Of a DNA stretch of 20,715 bases, positions 7,720 through 14,794 are shown in pieces (positions within the stretch are counted from its first letter, which is position 1; every line of letters begins with the position of its first letter). The stretch is taken from positions 1 to 20,715 of IMG/VR virus record IMGVR_UViG_3300001812_000008; one strand, given 5' to 3'. A program made the position numbers and the translations under genes. Below the pieces are notes generated by a model. That model did no database searches. It worked only from the letters and a program-made list of their open reading frames with translations, and was not told the DNA's origin. This DNA is from a virus.

Positions 7720-8098
7720 ACCACCTACTCTGCCTTACCCCCGATAACTGCGCCTTTCGCTCGATATGCCCGGGACATTTATAAACAGCAAAGCTCAGCC
7801 GCTCATACATAATGCAGGCCCTGTGATCCAAAGCGTACCAGCCGCAGATGTTGAGCTTATAACACTCATCGCCGCATGGCTCACCCTGCACCTTATGGCG
7901 GTATGGATTGCTGCAGTCTCTGTTCAGCGATGTCTTACACATTCCCCCGGTGCAGGCGCGGCAGGCTGCTAAATCATACGCGGCCATCTCCAGGTCAGGC
8001 TCCCGGTCCCGCAGCTGCTCCTCACTGAAGCTGTATCTCTCAAAGCGGGCCAGGATGTCGCTAAATTTTTGTTTTAGGCTTTGGTTGGCAGTTAACAA
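7709..8098 (-). CDS. Cys-rich phage protein, probable zinc binder
   Basis: A 129-residue protein with nine cysteines: C46, C49, C54, C62, C75, C79, C85, C95 and C108. Residues 40-70, AAYDLAACRACTGG followed by SNPYRHKV, resemble the N-terminal zinc domain of DnaI-type helicase loaders, but there is no Walker motif or AAA+ module. It follows the G39P-type gene by 3 bp. The start is TTG at 8098 with GGAGG ten bases upstream. It may be a zinc-binding accessory factor of the helicase-loading step; that is an inference from position and from the Cys pattern only. Confidence 0.7.
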   Translation of the reverse strand: MLTANQSLKQKFSDILARFERYSFSEEQLRDREPDLEMAAYDLAACRACTGGMCKTSLNRDCSNPYRHKVQGEPCGDECYKLNICGWYALDHRACIMYERLSFAVYKCPGHIERKAQLSGVRQSRWYDD

Positions 8099-8101
8099 TT
8101 T

Positions 8102-8644
8102 TTACTTGCCTCCCTCAACGAGCTTTAAATTCTGTCCCTCCGCGATTTGTCTAATCGCCCGTTTTAACCCATCCGGCAGGACCATCTCTTGTTTGTCTCT
8201 TTTTGTCAGCATCTCATACATCTTGACAAATTGCCCTCTGGTCACACCAAGCTCTTCCCCGGTGCAGATTTCCTGCCAGCCGATTATTTTGGCAACTTCT
8301 GCCGCCCTGTCACTCATGCTCGCCAGCGCCTCTTGCGGTTTGTAGTAGCCGTAATTTTTAATCGCCCGCATCACCTCACCCCAAGCTTCCGCAGCGTCTT
8401 TATTGCTAGGGTCCTGCAGGATTTCCGCAATCTGTTTGCGCACATCAGAGATTGTCGGCGGATGAGGGCTTTCGAGAATCAATTTTTTGACAGCCGTCTC
8501 AATTACCGCAAAGGGGATGTCTCGGAGCAGCTCCGTCCACAGGTCTATCTGCAGCCTGGTCTCATCCCTGTCTTGGCTGACATAGAACCGTGGATACGCC
8601 GTTTTAAATATCGCAAACAGCTTGATTGTCTCTGACCGCTCCAC
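8102..8644 (-). CDS. Replicative helicase loader/inhibitor (G39P-like)
   Basis: A 180-residue protein whose N-terminal half (about 1-75) fits the SPP1 G39P family: ETIKLFAIFKTAYPRFY, an LQIDLWTELLRDIPF segment, and TISDVRKQIAEI. These proteins bind the host DnaB-type helicase and deliver it to the phage initiator at the origin. The C-terminal half is helical and less typical, with GWQEICTGEELGVTRGQF. The start is GTG at 8644 with AGGAGG ten bases upstream, inside the end of the initiator gene (41 bp overlap), so the two are probably made together. No phage helicase or polymerase is present here, so the phage must use the host replisome. Confidence 0.85.
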   Translation of the reverse strand: MERSETIKLFAIFKTAYPRFYVSQDRDETRLQIDLWTELLRDIPFAVIETAVKKLILESPHPPTISDVRKQIAEILQDPSNKDAAEAWGEVMRAIKNYGYYKPQEALASMSDRAAEVAKIIGWQEICTGEELGVTRGQFVKMYEMLTKRDKQEMVLPDGLKRAIRQIAEGQNLKLVEGGK

Positions 8645-9551
8645 TTGCTGCGACCTCCTCGTCGTATAGCTCCTGCAGCAGGCCCAGGGATGATTTTTGC
8701 CTGCCGGGCTGTGCTTCCCGTTTGTTTTTCAGCACCTCGTCCGCTACCCAGCTCAAGATGGCCCGGTAATCGCTTTTGTAGCGTTTCCCGGTGCTGCCCT
8801 TGTAGTTATCGAGCTTCTCGACCATTCGTGCGGTGTCCGCCGCTCCATAAGTGCTGACAAGCCTATTGTGTTCAGCATTGGTCATGGAGACGAATTCAGC
8901 GCATTGGACCTTGACGGTGTGTGTCTTGGACGAAGCATTGGACTCTTGAGTGTGCTTCGTGCTTGACGCATTGGACCCTTGGGTGTCCACTTTTTCGTTT
9001 TCGGCGTATTTTTCACACAAAGGCGGGGTATCTTTTTGTACTTTACTTTCCTTTACTTTCTCTTTACTTTTCTTTACTTTACTTTGTCGATTATCGCTAT
9101 CATTTAACGGTGTTTCCTCCGCATTAATACGAGTAAATACGGTAATAATACTAGTTAATTCCGGATTATTGTTTAGAAGGCAGTATTCTTGTATCATCAC
9201 AATATTTTTTCGGCGACACTCTTTGCAGATTTTGAGATACTGTTTTTGGATTCCACGAGAGGTTAGTATCCCATATTTTTCGTATAAGTTTTTGTTTAGT
9301 ATGTCGCGGTCAAAACACCTGTTTATTACTGTATTAACTACAGTTAATTCTTCATTTACTTGCCTAGCAAACAACATTAATACATCACTATCCCACGGCG
9401 CATAGTAACCGTTGGCATATATTTTTTGCCAAATGCTCGTAAGGATTCCCAGTCCGGCCGCGCCAAATTCCGCGACTATCAGCTCAACCTTGTCTTCATA
9501 TTTTGTAACCAGAGGAAAGTATTCTAAACCCTCTTTTGTTGGCCGCGACAT
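8604..9551 (-). CDS. Phage replication initiator (Lin1244/Lin1753-type N-terminus)
   Basis: A 315-residue protein that probably opens the phage origin. Residues 1-95 match the Lin1244/Lin1753 (DUF4373) domain: GLEYFPLVTKYEDKVELI, then a winged-helix-like region with YAPW. A charged, repeat-containing linker follows, with KVKKSKEKVKESKVQK and two copies of TQ(G/E)SNASS plus a degenerate third. The C-terminal domain (about 220-275) carries the YGAADTARMVEKLDNYKGS and KSDYRAILSWV elements found in many replisome organisers. The start ATG at 9551 follows GGGGAG. The linker DNA contains three iteron-like repeats and a pyrimidine tract, which may be the origin. Confidence 0.85.
   Translation of the reverse strand: MSRPTKEGLEYFPLVTKYEDKVELIVAEFGAAGLGILTSIWQKIYANGYYAPWDSDVLMLFARQVNEELTVVNTVINRCFDRDILNKNLYEKYGILTSRGIQKQYLKICKECRRKNIVMIQEYCLLNNNPELTSIITVFTRINAEETPLNDSDNRQSKVKKSKEKVKESKVQKDTPPLCEKYAENEKVDTQGSNASSTKHTQESNASSKTHTVKVQCAEFVSMTNAEHNRLVSTYGAADTARMVEKLDNYKGSTGKRYKSDYRAILSWVADEVLKNKREAQPGRQKSSLGLLQELYDEEVAASGAVRDNQAVCDI
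8901..8987. repeat. Three iteron-like direct repeats inside the initiator gene
   Basis: Copies start at 8901, 8935 and 8968 with the shared core GCATTGGAC, then a CTTG and a GTGT element within 20 bp. Spacing is 34 and 33 bp, about three helical turns. A weaker GCATTGG copy lies at 8875. They encode the SNASS repeats of the linker. Placement within the initiator gene resembles lambda-type origins, where the initiator binds iterons in its own gene. Confidence 0.6.
9041..9093. repeat. CTTTACTTT tandem tract, candidate DNA-unwinding element
   Basis: Four CTTTACTTT units at 9041, 9051, 9062 and 9072, followed by ACTTTG. The tract is strongly pyrimidine on the plus strand, AT-rich, and lies 54 bp from the iteron-like repeats. 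It encodes the Lys-rich part of the initiator linker. The combination of strand asymmetry and low melting stability suggests an unwinding element, though a purely coding origin of the repeat is possible. Confidence 0.45.
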
Positions 9552-9577
9552 CTCTTCACTCCCCGGCTCATCTCTCG

Positions 9578-9676
9578 TTAAAACAGCGCCAGCTGCTTGT
9601 TTTCTTTTCCATCCTCAATACATGTTTCCATCTTCTTAATCTCTTTTTTGCTCGGTTTTTTGTTGCTGCCCTTCAC
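9578..9676 (-). CDS. Small Lys-rich phage protein (32 residues)
   Basis: Not recognised. GTG start at 9676, overlapping the stop of the upstream gene as GTGA, which implies translational coupling. The product has a Lys-rich N-terminus (MKGSNKKPSKKEIKKMETC) and ends in QLALF. Ends of the form QLxLF are common in very small phage early proteins. It fills the otherwise empty space between the 82-residue Cys protein and the replication initiator. Confidence 0.55.
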   Translation of the reverse strand: MKGSNKKPSKKEIKKMETCIEDGKENKQLALF

Positions 9677-9921
9677 CGCCGCGCATCTCCAATCCAGCCT
9701 TCGTAAACAAAGCCGTCGCAATCTTCACATAGATCGCGGTTCTCATTCATAAACATCCAACACACTTCACAAAAGTACAGGGTATATATGCCCCCGTCCC
9801 CTGCGCAGATTTCAGCGTGGACTTCGCTTCCCGCCGGGATTTTCTCACAGCAACCGAAGCAGCGGTGGTCTTTGCGGGTCTTGACTATCTTCTCGCGGAT
9901 TAAAACGGGAATAATCTTCAT
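9673..9921 (-). CDS. Small Cys-rich protein, probable zinc finger
   Basis: An 82-residue protein, not assigned to a family. Eight cysteines lie in pairs: C21/C24/C25, C39, C51/C54 and C65/C68, with CFGCCEKI and FCEVCW reminiscent of treble-clef or zinc-ribbon folds. It begins with an ATGA overlap with the stop of the SbcC-like gene, so it belongs to the recombination operon. It might mediate protein or nucleic-acid contacts. Confidence 0.75.
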   Translation of the reverse strand: MKIIPVLIREKIVKTRKDHRCFGCCEKIPAGSEVHAEICAGDGGIYTLYFCEVCWMFMNENRDLCEDCDGFVYEGWIGDARR

Positions 9922-12068
9922 GATATCACCTCCACCTTGCTGCCTTCCGCAGTCTTCCGCACAACGATCTGCTGCGGGAAGAACTCCTTCAACTCGTCAA
10001 TATGTGTCACCACTATCACGAGTGAGAAGTCTTCTGCGATGATATTGATCGCCTCGGTAAAGGCGGTACGGCCCGCTGCGTCTAAGCAACTTGCGCCTTC
10101 GTCAATCACCAGAACCTCAATCTTCGCCCCGGCCCGCTTGGCCAGAAACTTGCTGATCGCCAGCCGGATGCCTAGATTAACCTCAAACCGCTCCGCTCCG
10201 CTCCAGCCCTCGTATGGACGTTCCCCCAGCTCGTCTGAAACAACAATGTCCAGGGTCTCGCTGATGTTTCCGGTGGTCTTAGCTTCCTTCTGCGTCTCAA
10301 AGCGGATCTCCATCCTCCCGCCGGTTAAGCGGGATAGCAGGTCATTGGCCAATATCTCCACTTCCGGCAGGGCATTCTCGATAATCAGGGCCGGAATCCC
10401 CGCTCTGCCGAAGGCCTTCGTAAGCTGGGCGTACCAGTGTTCTTCCTGAGCAAAAACCTTGAGTTCGTTTTCCAATACAACTTTCTGCCCAGCCTTGGCG
10501 TCCAGGTCTTTAAGGCGGGAGCTTACGGTCCCCAGCTTGATGCCGGTATCCTGATCCAGTTCTTGGACTTCTTTCAGCTGCCTGCGGGCGCCGAAAAAGA
10601 TGGATTCGGTTTTACGGAGCTCCGCTGCAACTTTCTCTATGTCAGCCAGGCCGATGTTTATAGAAACAAGCTCTGCCCGCAATTCTTTTTGGCGCTCCTG
10701 CAACTCGTCCGCCTGCTGCTCGATGCCGGCCATATTCTCTTCAGCCTGATTCAACTCTGGCAGAACTGCAGTCCATTTCTCCAGCGCCGATACTCGCTCA
10801 CGCAACCGGCGGTGCTCAGCTTCATCGTATTTAACAGCGTCACGAGCAGTACAAGCCTTTTGCCAAGCGGACACGTGCGGATTTTTCTGCTCCCGTAACT
10901 CTTTTAGCCGGGAATCAAGGACTGGAATTTCGGCTGCGGCCTCTCTTGCGGATTTGAGCAGCTGACAAATTTCTTTTTCATTCCCGGAACAGGGAACTTT
11001 TTCAAGTAGCTCCGCTTGCCGTCGCTTCGATTCCAGGCTGCTTTTAATGCTGCAGATTTCACTTTCTTGTTCACGATCGAATTTGGCCACCTGCCGCTCT
11101 AGCGTTTCGCAGTCACGCGACAATTGCCGTTCCCTGGTGGCCTTATCATCGCACGCTGCGATTTGTTTTTTGTCTTGCTCCAACTCTTTGGCTTTTGTCC
11201 TGATTTCGTCTCCGCGGTCGATGATTTTTTGCAGCCGCTCCCGTTTTTGTTCTAAGCCAGAAAGCCGGCTATCATTGGAAGCAAGCTCGCTATTAATTTT
11301 AGTCTGACGACCGCGTAAATCTTCGCTGCGGGCAGCTTTGACACGTAAATCAGAGACAATCTTTTCCTGATTTTCCAGGTCAATTTCCAGCTGATTAATA
11401 CTCTCCCGCGACGCCTTTTGTTCGCCTTCCAAGCGCTGCTCCTGCTGCTTTAGTTCCCCGTAACGCGACAAATCGGCATCAATGTTATCTATGGCCGCTC
11501 TCTTGATTGCAGCTTGATCCCGGTATCCCCGGGCCTTGGCCTTCGCCGTCTCTTGTAGCTGGTCGTAGATGTCCAGCCCCAGGATCTGACCGAATATCTC
11601 CATCCGCTTGCCCGGTGTAGCCTTGGTCAGCCGGTCAGCCTCGTCCTGGAGTATGACGCAGGAACTGACGAAGGTTTCGTAATCCATCCGGAGTAAGTCG
11701 CGGATTTTGTCCTGCGTCTCTTTCATGGTGGCGCCTGACAATGAGATCCACCCAGAACAGCCCTGTTTGGCCAGCTCCAGGGTGCTCTTGCCCTTACCCC
11801 TGTTCGAGCGGGTCCGGATAACCCGGTAGACCTCGTCTGCCAGGGCGAACTGCAGCTCGCCTATTGCTTGCTCTTGGCCTTGGCGGATATAGCGATCGAT
11901 ATCCTTATAGCGGCCTTCGCCGTACAAAGAGAACGTGATTCCATCCACAAGGGACGACTTGCCGCTGCCATTGTGTCCTAACAGGGCCACCAATCTCAAA
12001 CCCTGAAAATCAATCTCCGTATTACCGTAAGACAAAAAATTGTTTAAGTTAAGCTTGGTTGGTTGCAT
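9918..12068 (-). CDS. sbcC: SbcC/Rad50-like SMC-type ATPase
   Basis: A 716-residue ATPase that partners the nuclease gene next to it to process DNA ends. Walker A GHNGSGKS is at 31-38. The Q-loop region VILQDEADR has Q141, with TPGKRMEIFGQILGLD following as in Rad50. Two long coiled coils (about 165-355 and 375-520) flank a hook. The signature region WSGAERFEVNLGIRLA lies near 620-635, Walker B VLVIDEGASCLD near 652-663 with D656/E657, and a switch His in VVTHIDEL. The hook is C360-x7-C368 instead of the usual CxxC. It is shorter than cellular SbcC (about 1000 residues), as is common in phages. Its ribosome site GGAGGTGA lies in the end of the SbcD-like gene. Confidence 0.92.
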   Translation of the reverse strand: MQPTKLNLNNFLSYGNTEIDFQGLRLVALLGHNGSGKSSLVDGITFSLYGEGRYKDIDRYIRQGQEQAIGELQFALADEVYRVIRTRSNRGKGKSTLELAKQGCSGWISLSGATMKETQDKIRDLLRMDYETFVSSCVILQDEADRLTKATPGKRMEIFGQILGLDIYDQLQETAKAKARGYRDQAAIKRAAIDNIDADLSRYGELKQQEQRLEGEQKASRESINQLEIDLENQEKIVSDLRVKAARSEDLRGRQTKINSELASNDSRLSGLEQKRERLQKIIDRGDEIRTKAKELEQDKKQIAACDDKATRERQLSRDCETLERQVAKFDREQESEICSIKSSLESKRRQAELLEKVPCSGNEKEICQLLKSAREAAAEIPVLDSRLKELREQKNPHVSAWQKACTARDAVKYDEAEHRRLRERVSALEKWTAVLPELNQAEENMAGIEQQADELQERQKELRAELVSINIGLADIEKVAAELRKTESIFFGARRQLKEVQELDQDTGIKLGTVSSRLKDLDAKAGQKVVLENELKVFAQEEHWYAQLTKAFGRAGIPALIIENALPEVEILANDLLSRLTGGRMEIRFETQKEAKTTGNISETLDIVVSDELGERPYEGWSGAERFEVNLGIRLAISKFLAKRAGAKIEVLVIDEGASCLDAAGRTAFTEAINIIAEDFSLVIVVTHIDELKEFFPQQIVVRKTAEGSKVEVIS

Positions 12069-12069
12069 A

Positions 12070-13323
12070 TCACAAGCTCACCTCCCCGGTAAGTATCTCC
12101 GCCCGCTTCACGAGCTCAGCCTGCTCCTCCTCGGGCACCTGGTTGACCTGGCACCATAAGCTCAGGGCATCCACCGGTCGGAGCTCCGACGTGGCTTCAG
12201 CAGCCCGCTGGGTGCGGTTGGAACGCCGGATTTTTGCCTCAATCCCCTGGACATAGAAAGCGCCTAGTTGGTAGAGCTCCCGCATGACCTGCGCCTGGCT
12301 TATTTGCCTGGCACCGGCCTCGGTCACCTCGTAGCGGACCCGGACAATGGCATCTGCTCCCGGGGAACGCACCATGTCTTCTCCGTTAGTTGTCAGAGAA
12401 TAGCTAACGTCCCTTAATACCTCAACCGCTCCGTCAGGGTCGTTATCACGCCAAGGCAAATCCAGCGTCCAGTACTTCCGTGATGGTGTTTCAATAAATC
12501 TGTTGCTAATGTTGTCATAGGGCAGATCGGGTTCTATTTCGTGTATCCAAAATCCAGGAGTGATTTGCTCCTCGTTGAAGCTCAGCCGTTCGGGAGAACC
12601 GCAGTAGAACGTCGGCACGGTCAGCCCCTGCACCTGCTGCGCTTTGTGAATATGCCCCAGGCATACCAGGTCGAACCCAGCTCCTTCGATAGCCGCCTTA
12701 GTCAGGACCGGCTCGTGTTGCATCAGCAGGTCCTCGAAGCCCTTATCAGCGCCAGCGCAGGTAATATGCGAAAGCAGAATCTTCGGATGATACTCGCATT
12801 GTGCGGCCAGCCCAAGAGTTAACTCGGTTACCCGGTCGGTTATCAGCTGATGTAGCTCGTGCGCGGGGATCTTGGAGTATTCTTCCCGAGAAGCGATTGT
12901 AGAACGGTTGATCCCGGGAAGGCAAACAACCGAAATGATCAGTCCATCCCAGTAAACCTCCTTAATCCCTGGGGACGTAAAGATATGGACCTCTAAGATG
13001 CGCATCTCCTTGATCAACTCATAAGCAGCGATAGCATCATGGCTAGGTGTGCCGCTGATGACCACTACAGGAACCCCGGCCTCGGAGAAACGGCGCAGCC
13101 ACCTGACAGCCGCGGCGATCTCCACCGATGCCCGGTCCAGAAAGACACGGGCATCTTTGAATAGATCCCCGGCTACCAGAACCAGATCGCAGTTCTCTTC
13201 GATGATCCGGTCGGCCATGAAATCAGCGACACGGCAGATATCATCAAACCGGGAAGAAGGGGATGGGCCGGCGTAGCCCATCCCAAAGTGGAGATCAGCG
13301 CAATGCGCAATTTTAATCGTCAT
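12070..13323 (-). CDS. sbcD: SbcD/Mre11-like metallophosphoesterase nuclease
   Basis: A 417-residue nuclease subunit of an SbcCD-type complex. Phosphoesterase motifs in order: D10 and H12 (HCADLHFG), GDLF with D53, SGTPSHD (90-96) where most Mre11 proteins have GNHD, a SHITCAG His near 200, and CLGHIHKA near 230. The first metal ligands are therefore present, with a variant third motif that I have also seen in other phage-type members. The C-terminal third is a capping and partner-binding region. The start at 13323 is preferred because it makes an ATGA overlap with the upstream stop, has AGGTGG seven bases before it, and directly precedes the conserved TIKIAHCAD; a longer reading from 13395 would add 24 unlikely residues. 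Confidence 0.92.
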   Translation of the reverse strand: MTIKIAHCADLHFGMGYAGPSPSSRFDDICRVADFMADRIIEENCDLVLVAGDLFKDARVFLDRASVEIAAAVRWLRRFSEAGVPVVVISGTPSHDAIAAYELIKEMRILEVHIFTSPGIKEVYWDGLIISVVCLPGINRSTIASREEYSKIPAHELHQLITDRVTELTLGLAAQCEYHPKILLSHITCAGADKGFEDLLMQHEPVLTKAAIEGAGFDLVCLGHIHKAQQVQGLTVPTFYCGSPERLSFNEEQITPGFWIHEIEPDLPYDNISNRFIETPSRKYWTLDLPWRDNDPDGAVEVLRDVSYSLTTNGEDMVRSPGADAIVRVRYEVTEAGARQISQAQVMRELYQLGAFYVQGIEAKIRRSNRTQRAAEATSELRPVDALSLWCQVNQVPEEEQAELVKRAEILTGEVSL

Positions 13324-14453
13324 CTTCCGCCACCTGCCTTCTGGCCGGCCGTTTTCTTCTCCTGCAAACCGGCTTCCTTTTGGCAAGACACGCAAAGCTT
13401 TTTACCGTACCGTTTTTGGCTGTAGTCGGCTATTTGCTGCGGGGTCCAGTCCTTTTCGATCGCAATAATCTGGTCGCAGCCTTGGCAGACAATAGCGTTT
13501 TTGAACATATCATGCTGCCCAGGGTCATCTGTTACGGCTTGCCCTTCCCAGGGAGGACCGACATCGTTCCCTCCGTCACCTTCGCCGGTCCAGGGCAGGT
13601 TATCAACAACATCAGCCGTAACATCCGCATCTATAACGGCGCCGCTCGCGTTGAACCGCTCCTCACGCTGGTCAACATCGATCGGCTGCCCAAGGAGCTG
13701 CTGCGGAGCCTGGAGTTGGTGGACGGCGGATTGACCGAACAGGTCGGACGTGGCCCGGATGCCTGCCTCGGCCATAGCTTTGCGAACCTCAGGATCGCTG
13801 TAGTCAGGCGCAAAGTCTACGGTCGGCACCGCGAAGGGCTTCTTCAGCTCTGCTGCCGAATACTGATGCTTGACTGACAGCAGCGCCCGCACCACCCGCA
13901 GCATGGCCCCGGTCTCGGCCCGCATCAGCTTGTTCTTTTTCCACTGGATCATGTTTTTGCGGGTTTTGGCCTCCGCCCACTCCTCGGGAGCAAGGCCATC
14001 CCGCTGTTCAGGTTTCAATTTTTTGGCTGTTTCCAGGTTAGTATCGTAAGTCTCAGCCTCCACCACTTCCAGATCGATCTCTTTGGTGGCCTTAAGCGGG
14101 ATCCACTCACCCGAGGGCTTGCGCATGGCCCCCACAGCCTGGTATAGGACATAATCTTTGCCGGCCGACAAAACTCTGGTTTCTGCCCAGTTCCAGACGA
14201 TACCGGCAGCGGTCGACAGACGCAAAACAGCCGTTTTGGAAAGGGACAATACATCCTCAAAATTATTGCCTACCTTTTTGCTGCCCACCTTAAAAACATC
14301 CCCTGCCTCGGGATCCGGGTTAATCTTTACCTCCTCCACCCGGATTCGGTGGAAGGGCGATATCTGCTGCATTGTGACAGTTGGGAAAAGGACGTTGCAG
14401 CGTCCTTCATAATCTTTAAGTTGAATAAGGGAAGTGCTTTTTTCTTGTATCAT
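13320..14453 (-). CDS. Candidate single-strand annealing / recombination protein with C-terminal zinc finger
   Basis: A 377-residue protein not firmly recognised. The N-terminal two thirds include KVGSKKVGNNFEDVLSLSK, KLMRAETGAMLRVVRALL and SAAELKKPFAVP. Their order (substrate-like beta region, then a helical TGAMLRVVRALL followed by SAAEL and an Asp-rich stretch) recalls RecT-type annealing proteins, which have KTVIRxLxK...PxSxEL in the same place. The last 60 residues hold C323-x2-C326 and C354-x2-C357, a zinc ribbon. It overlaps the SbcD-like gene as ATGA and starts at ATG 14453 behind GGAGG. In phages, annealing proteins are often paired with SbcCD-like or exonuclease genes. The role is inferred from weak similarity plus context. 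Confidence 0.65.
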   Translation of the reverse strand: MIQEKSTSLIQLKDYEGRCNVLFPTVTMQQISPFHRIRVEEVKINPDPEAGDVFKVGSKKVGNNFEDVLSLSKTAVLRLSTAAGIVWNWAETRVLSAGKDYVLYQAVGAMRKPSGEWIPLKATKEIDLEVVEAETYDTNLETAKKLKPEQRDGLAPEEWAEAKTRKNMIQWKKNKLMRAETGAMLRVVRALLSVKHQYSAAELKKPFAVPTVDFAPDYSDPEVRKAMAEAGIRATSDLFGQSAVHQLQAPQQLLGQPIDVDQREERFNASGAVIDADVTADVVDNLPWTGEGDGGNDVGPPWEGQAVTDDPGQHDMFKNAIVCQGCDQIIAIEKDWTPQQIADYSQKRYGKKLCVSCQKEAGLQEKKTAGQKAGGGR

Positions 14454-14649
14454 TTGACTTGTAATCCTCCTTCATAGCTTTGTAACACTGCTCGCTCTCC
14501 ATCCACTGCCCCGCCGCCATAAGGACGCACCCGGCCAAAACTACCGCCCCTGCGATCAGATACCCATCGCCGGGGGAATCCGCCCCCGTCGCACCGAGCA
14601 GCATAACCAAGAAGCCGGTGAGCATGATTTTATCAGCAAGTTTTCTCAT
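14416..14649 (-). CDS. Small membrane protein with two predicted helices
   Basis: A 77-residue protein, function unknown. Two hydrophobic segments, about residues 8-22 (IMLTGFLVMLLGA) and 30-48 (YLIAGAVVLAGCVLMAAG), are joined by a short Asp/Gly loop. A basic, hydrophilic tail follows. The start ATG at 14649 follows GAGGAG. It overlaps the next gene by 38 bp. A small early membrane protein could be an exclusion factor or an anchor; nothing in the sequence decides this. Confidence 0.65.
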   Translation of the reverse strand: MRKLADKIMLTGFLVMLLGATGADSPGDGYLIAGAVVLAGCVLMAAGQWMESEQCYKAMKEDYKSNDTRKKHFPYST

Positions 14650-14667
14650 AACTGTTCTCCTCGTTTT

Positions 14668-14766
14668 TTATCTTTGCCGCCCCGCCGCCTGCAGCCGGTA
14701 AGCCTGACCACACGACCGGCATATTTTCGTATGGTCTGTTTCTCTGGTCGCGCACGGGGCAGCAGT
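14668..14766 (-). pseudogene. Possible remnant of a zinc-ribbon ORF
   Basis: A 33-codon open stretch without a start codon encodes HTKICRSCGQAYRLQAAG, a plausible zinc-knuckle fragment. In another leftward frame just upstream there is a NCCPVRDQ stretch. Joining the two by one frameshift would give a C-C...C-x2-C protein. This may be a decayed gene between the 78-residue Cys protein and the membrane protein, or chance. Confidence 0.2.
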
Positions 14767-14794
14767 TTACATCTGTCCGCGATTATGCTATAGT
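14766..14794 (+). promoter_or_regulatory. Strong rightward sigma-A promoter inside the early operon
   Basis: TTTACA at 14766-14771, 17 bp spacer, TATAGT at 14789-14794 preceded by TGC (extended -10). It points against the surrounding genes. The predicted start is near 14801, and a terminator begins nine bases later. Confidence 0.6.

Noticed and set aside
8901-8987. CRISPR-like spacing of short repeats
   Set aside because: Only three degenerate copies, repeats encode a protein linker, no leader or cas genes; iterons fit better.
8950-9405. Rightward 151-codon open frame
   Set aside because: Antisense to the replication initiator; Phe/Leu/Ser-rich composition comes from the Lys-rich linker and AT-rich codons of the real gene.
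9937-10449. Rightward 170-codon open frame
   Set aside because: Antisense to the SbcC-like ATPase; Ser/Arg-rich composition typical of a shadow frame.
13324-13395. N-terminal extension of the SbcD-like protein
   Set aside because: Adds residues overlapping the upstream gene, without family similarity; the ATGA start at 13323 has a ribosome site and directly precedes the conserved motif.
13380-13877. Rightward 165-codon open frame
   Set aside because: Antisense to the annealing candidate, whose leftward frame has ATGA coupling and a zinc ribbon.
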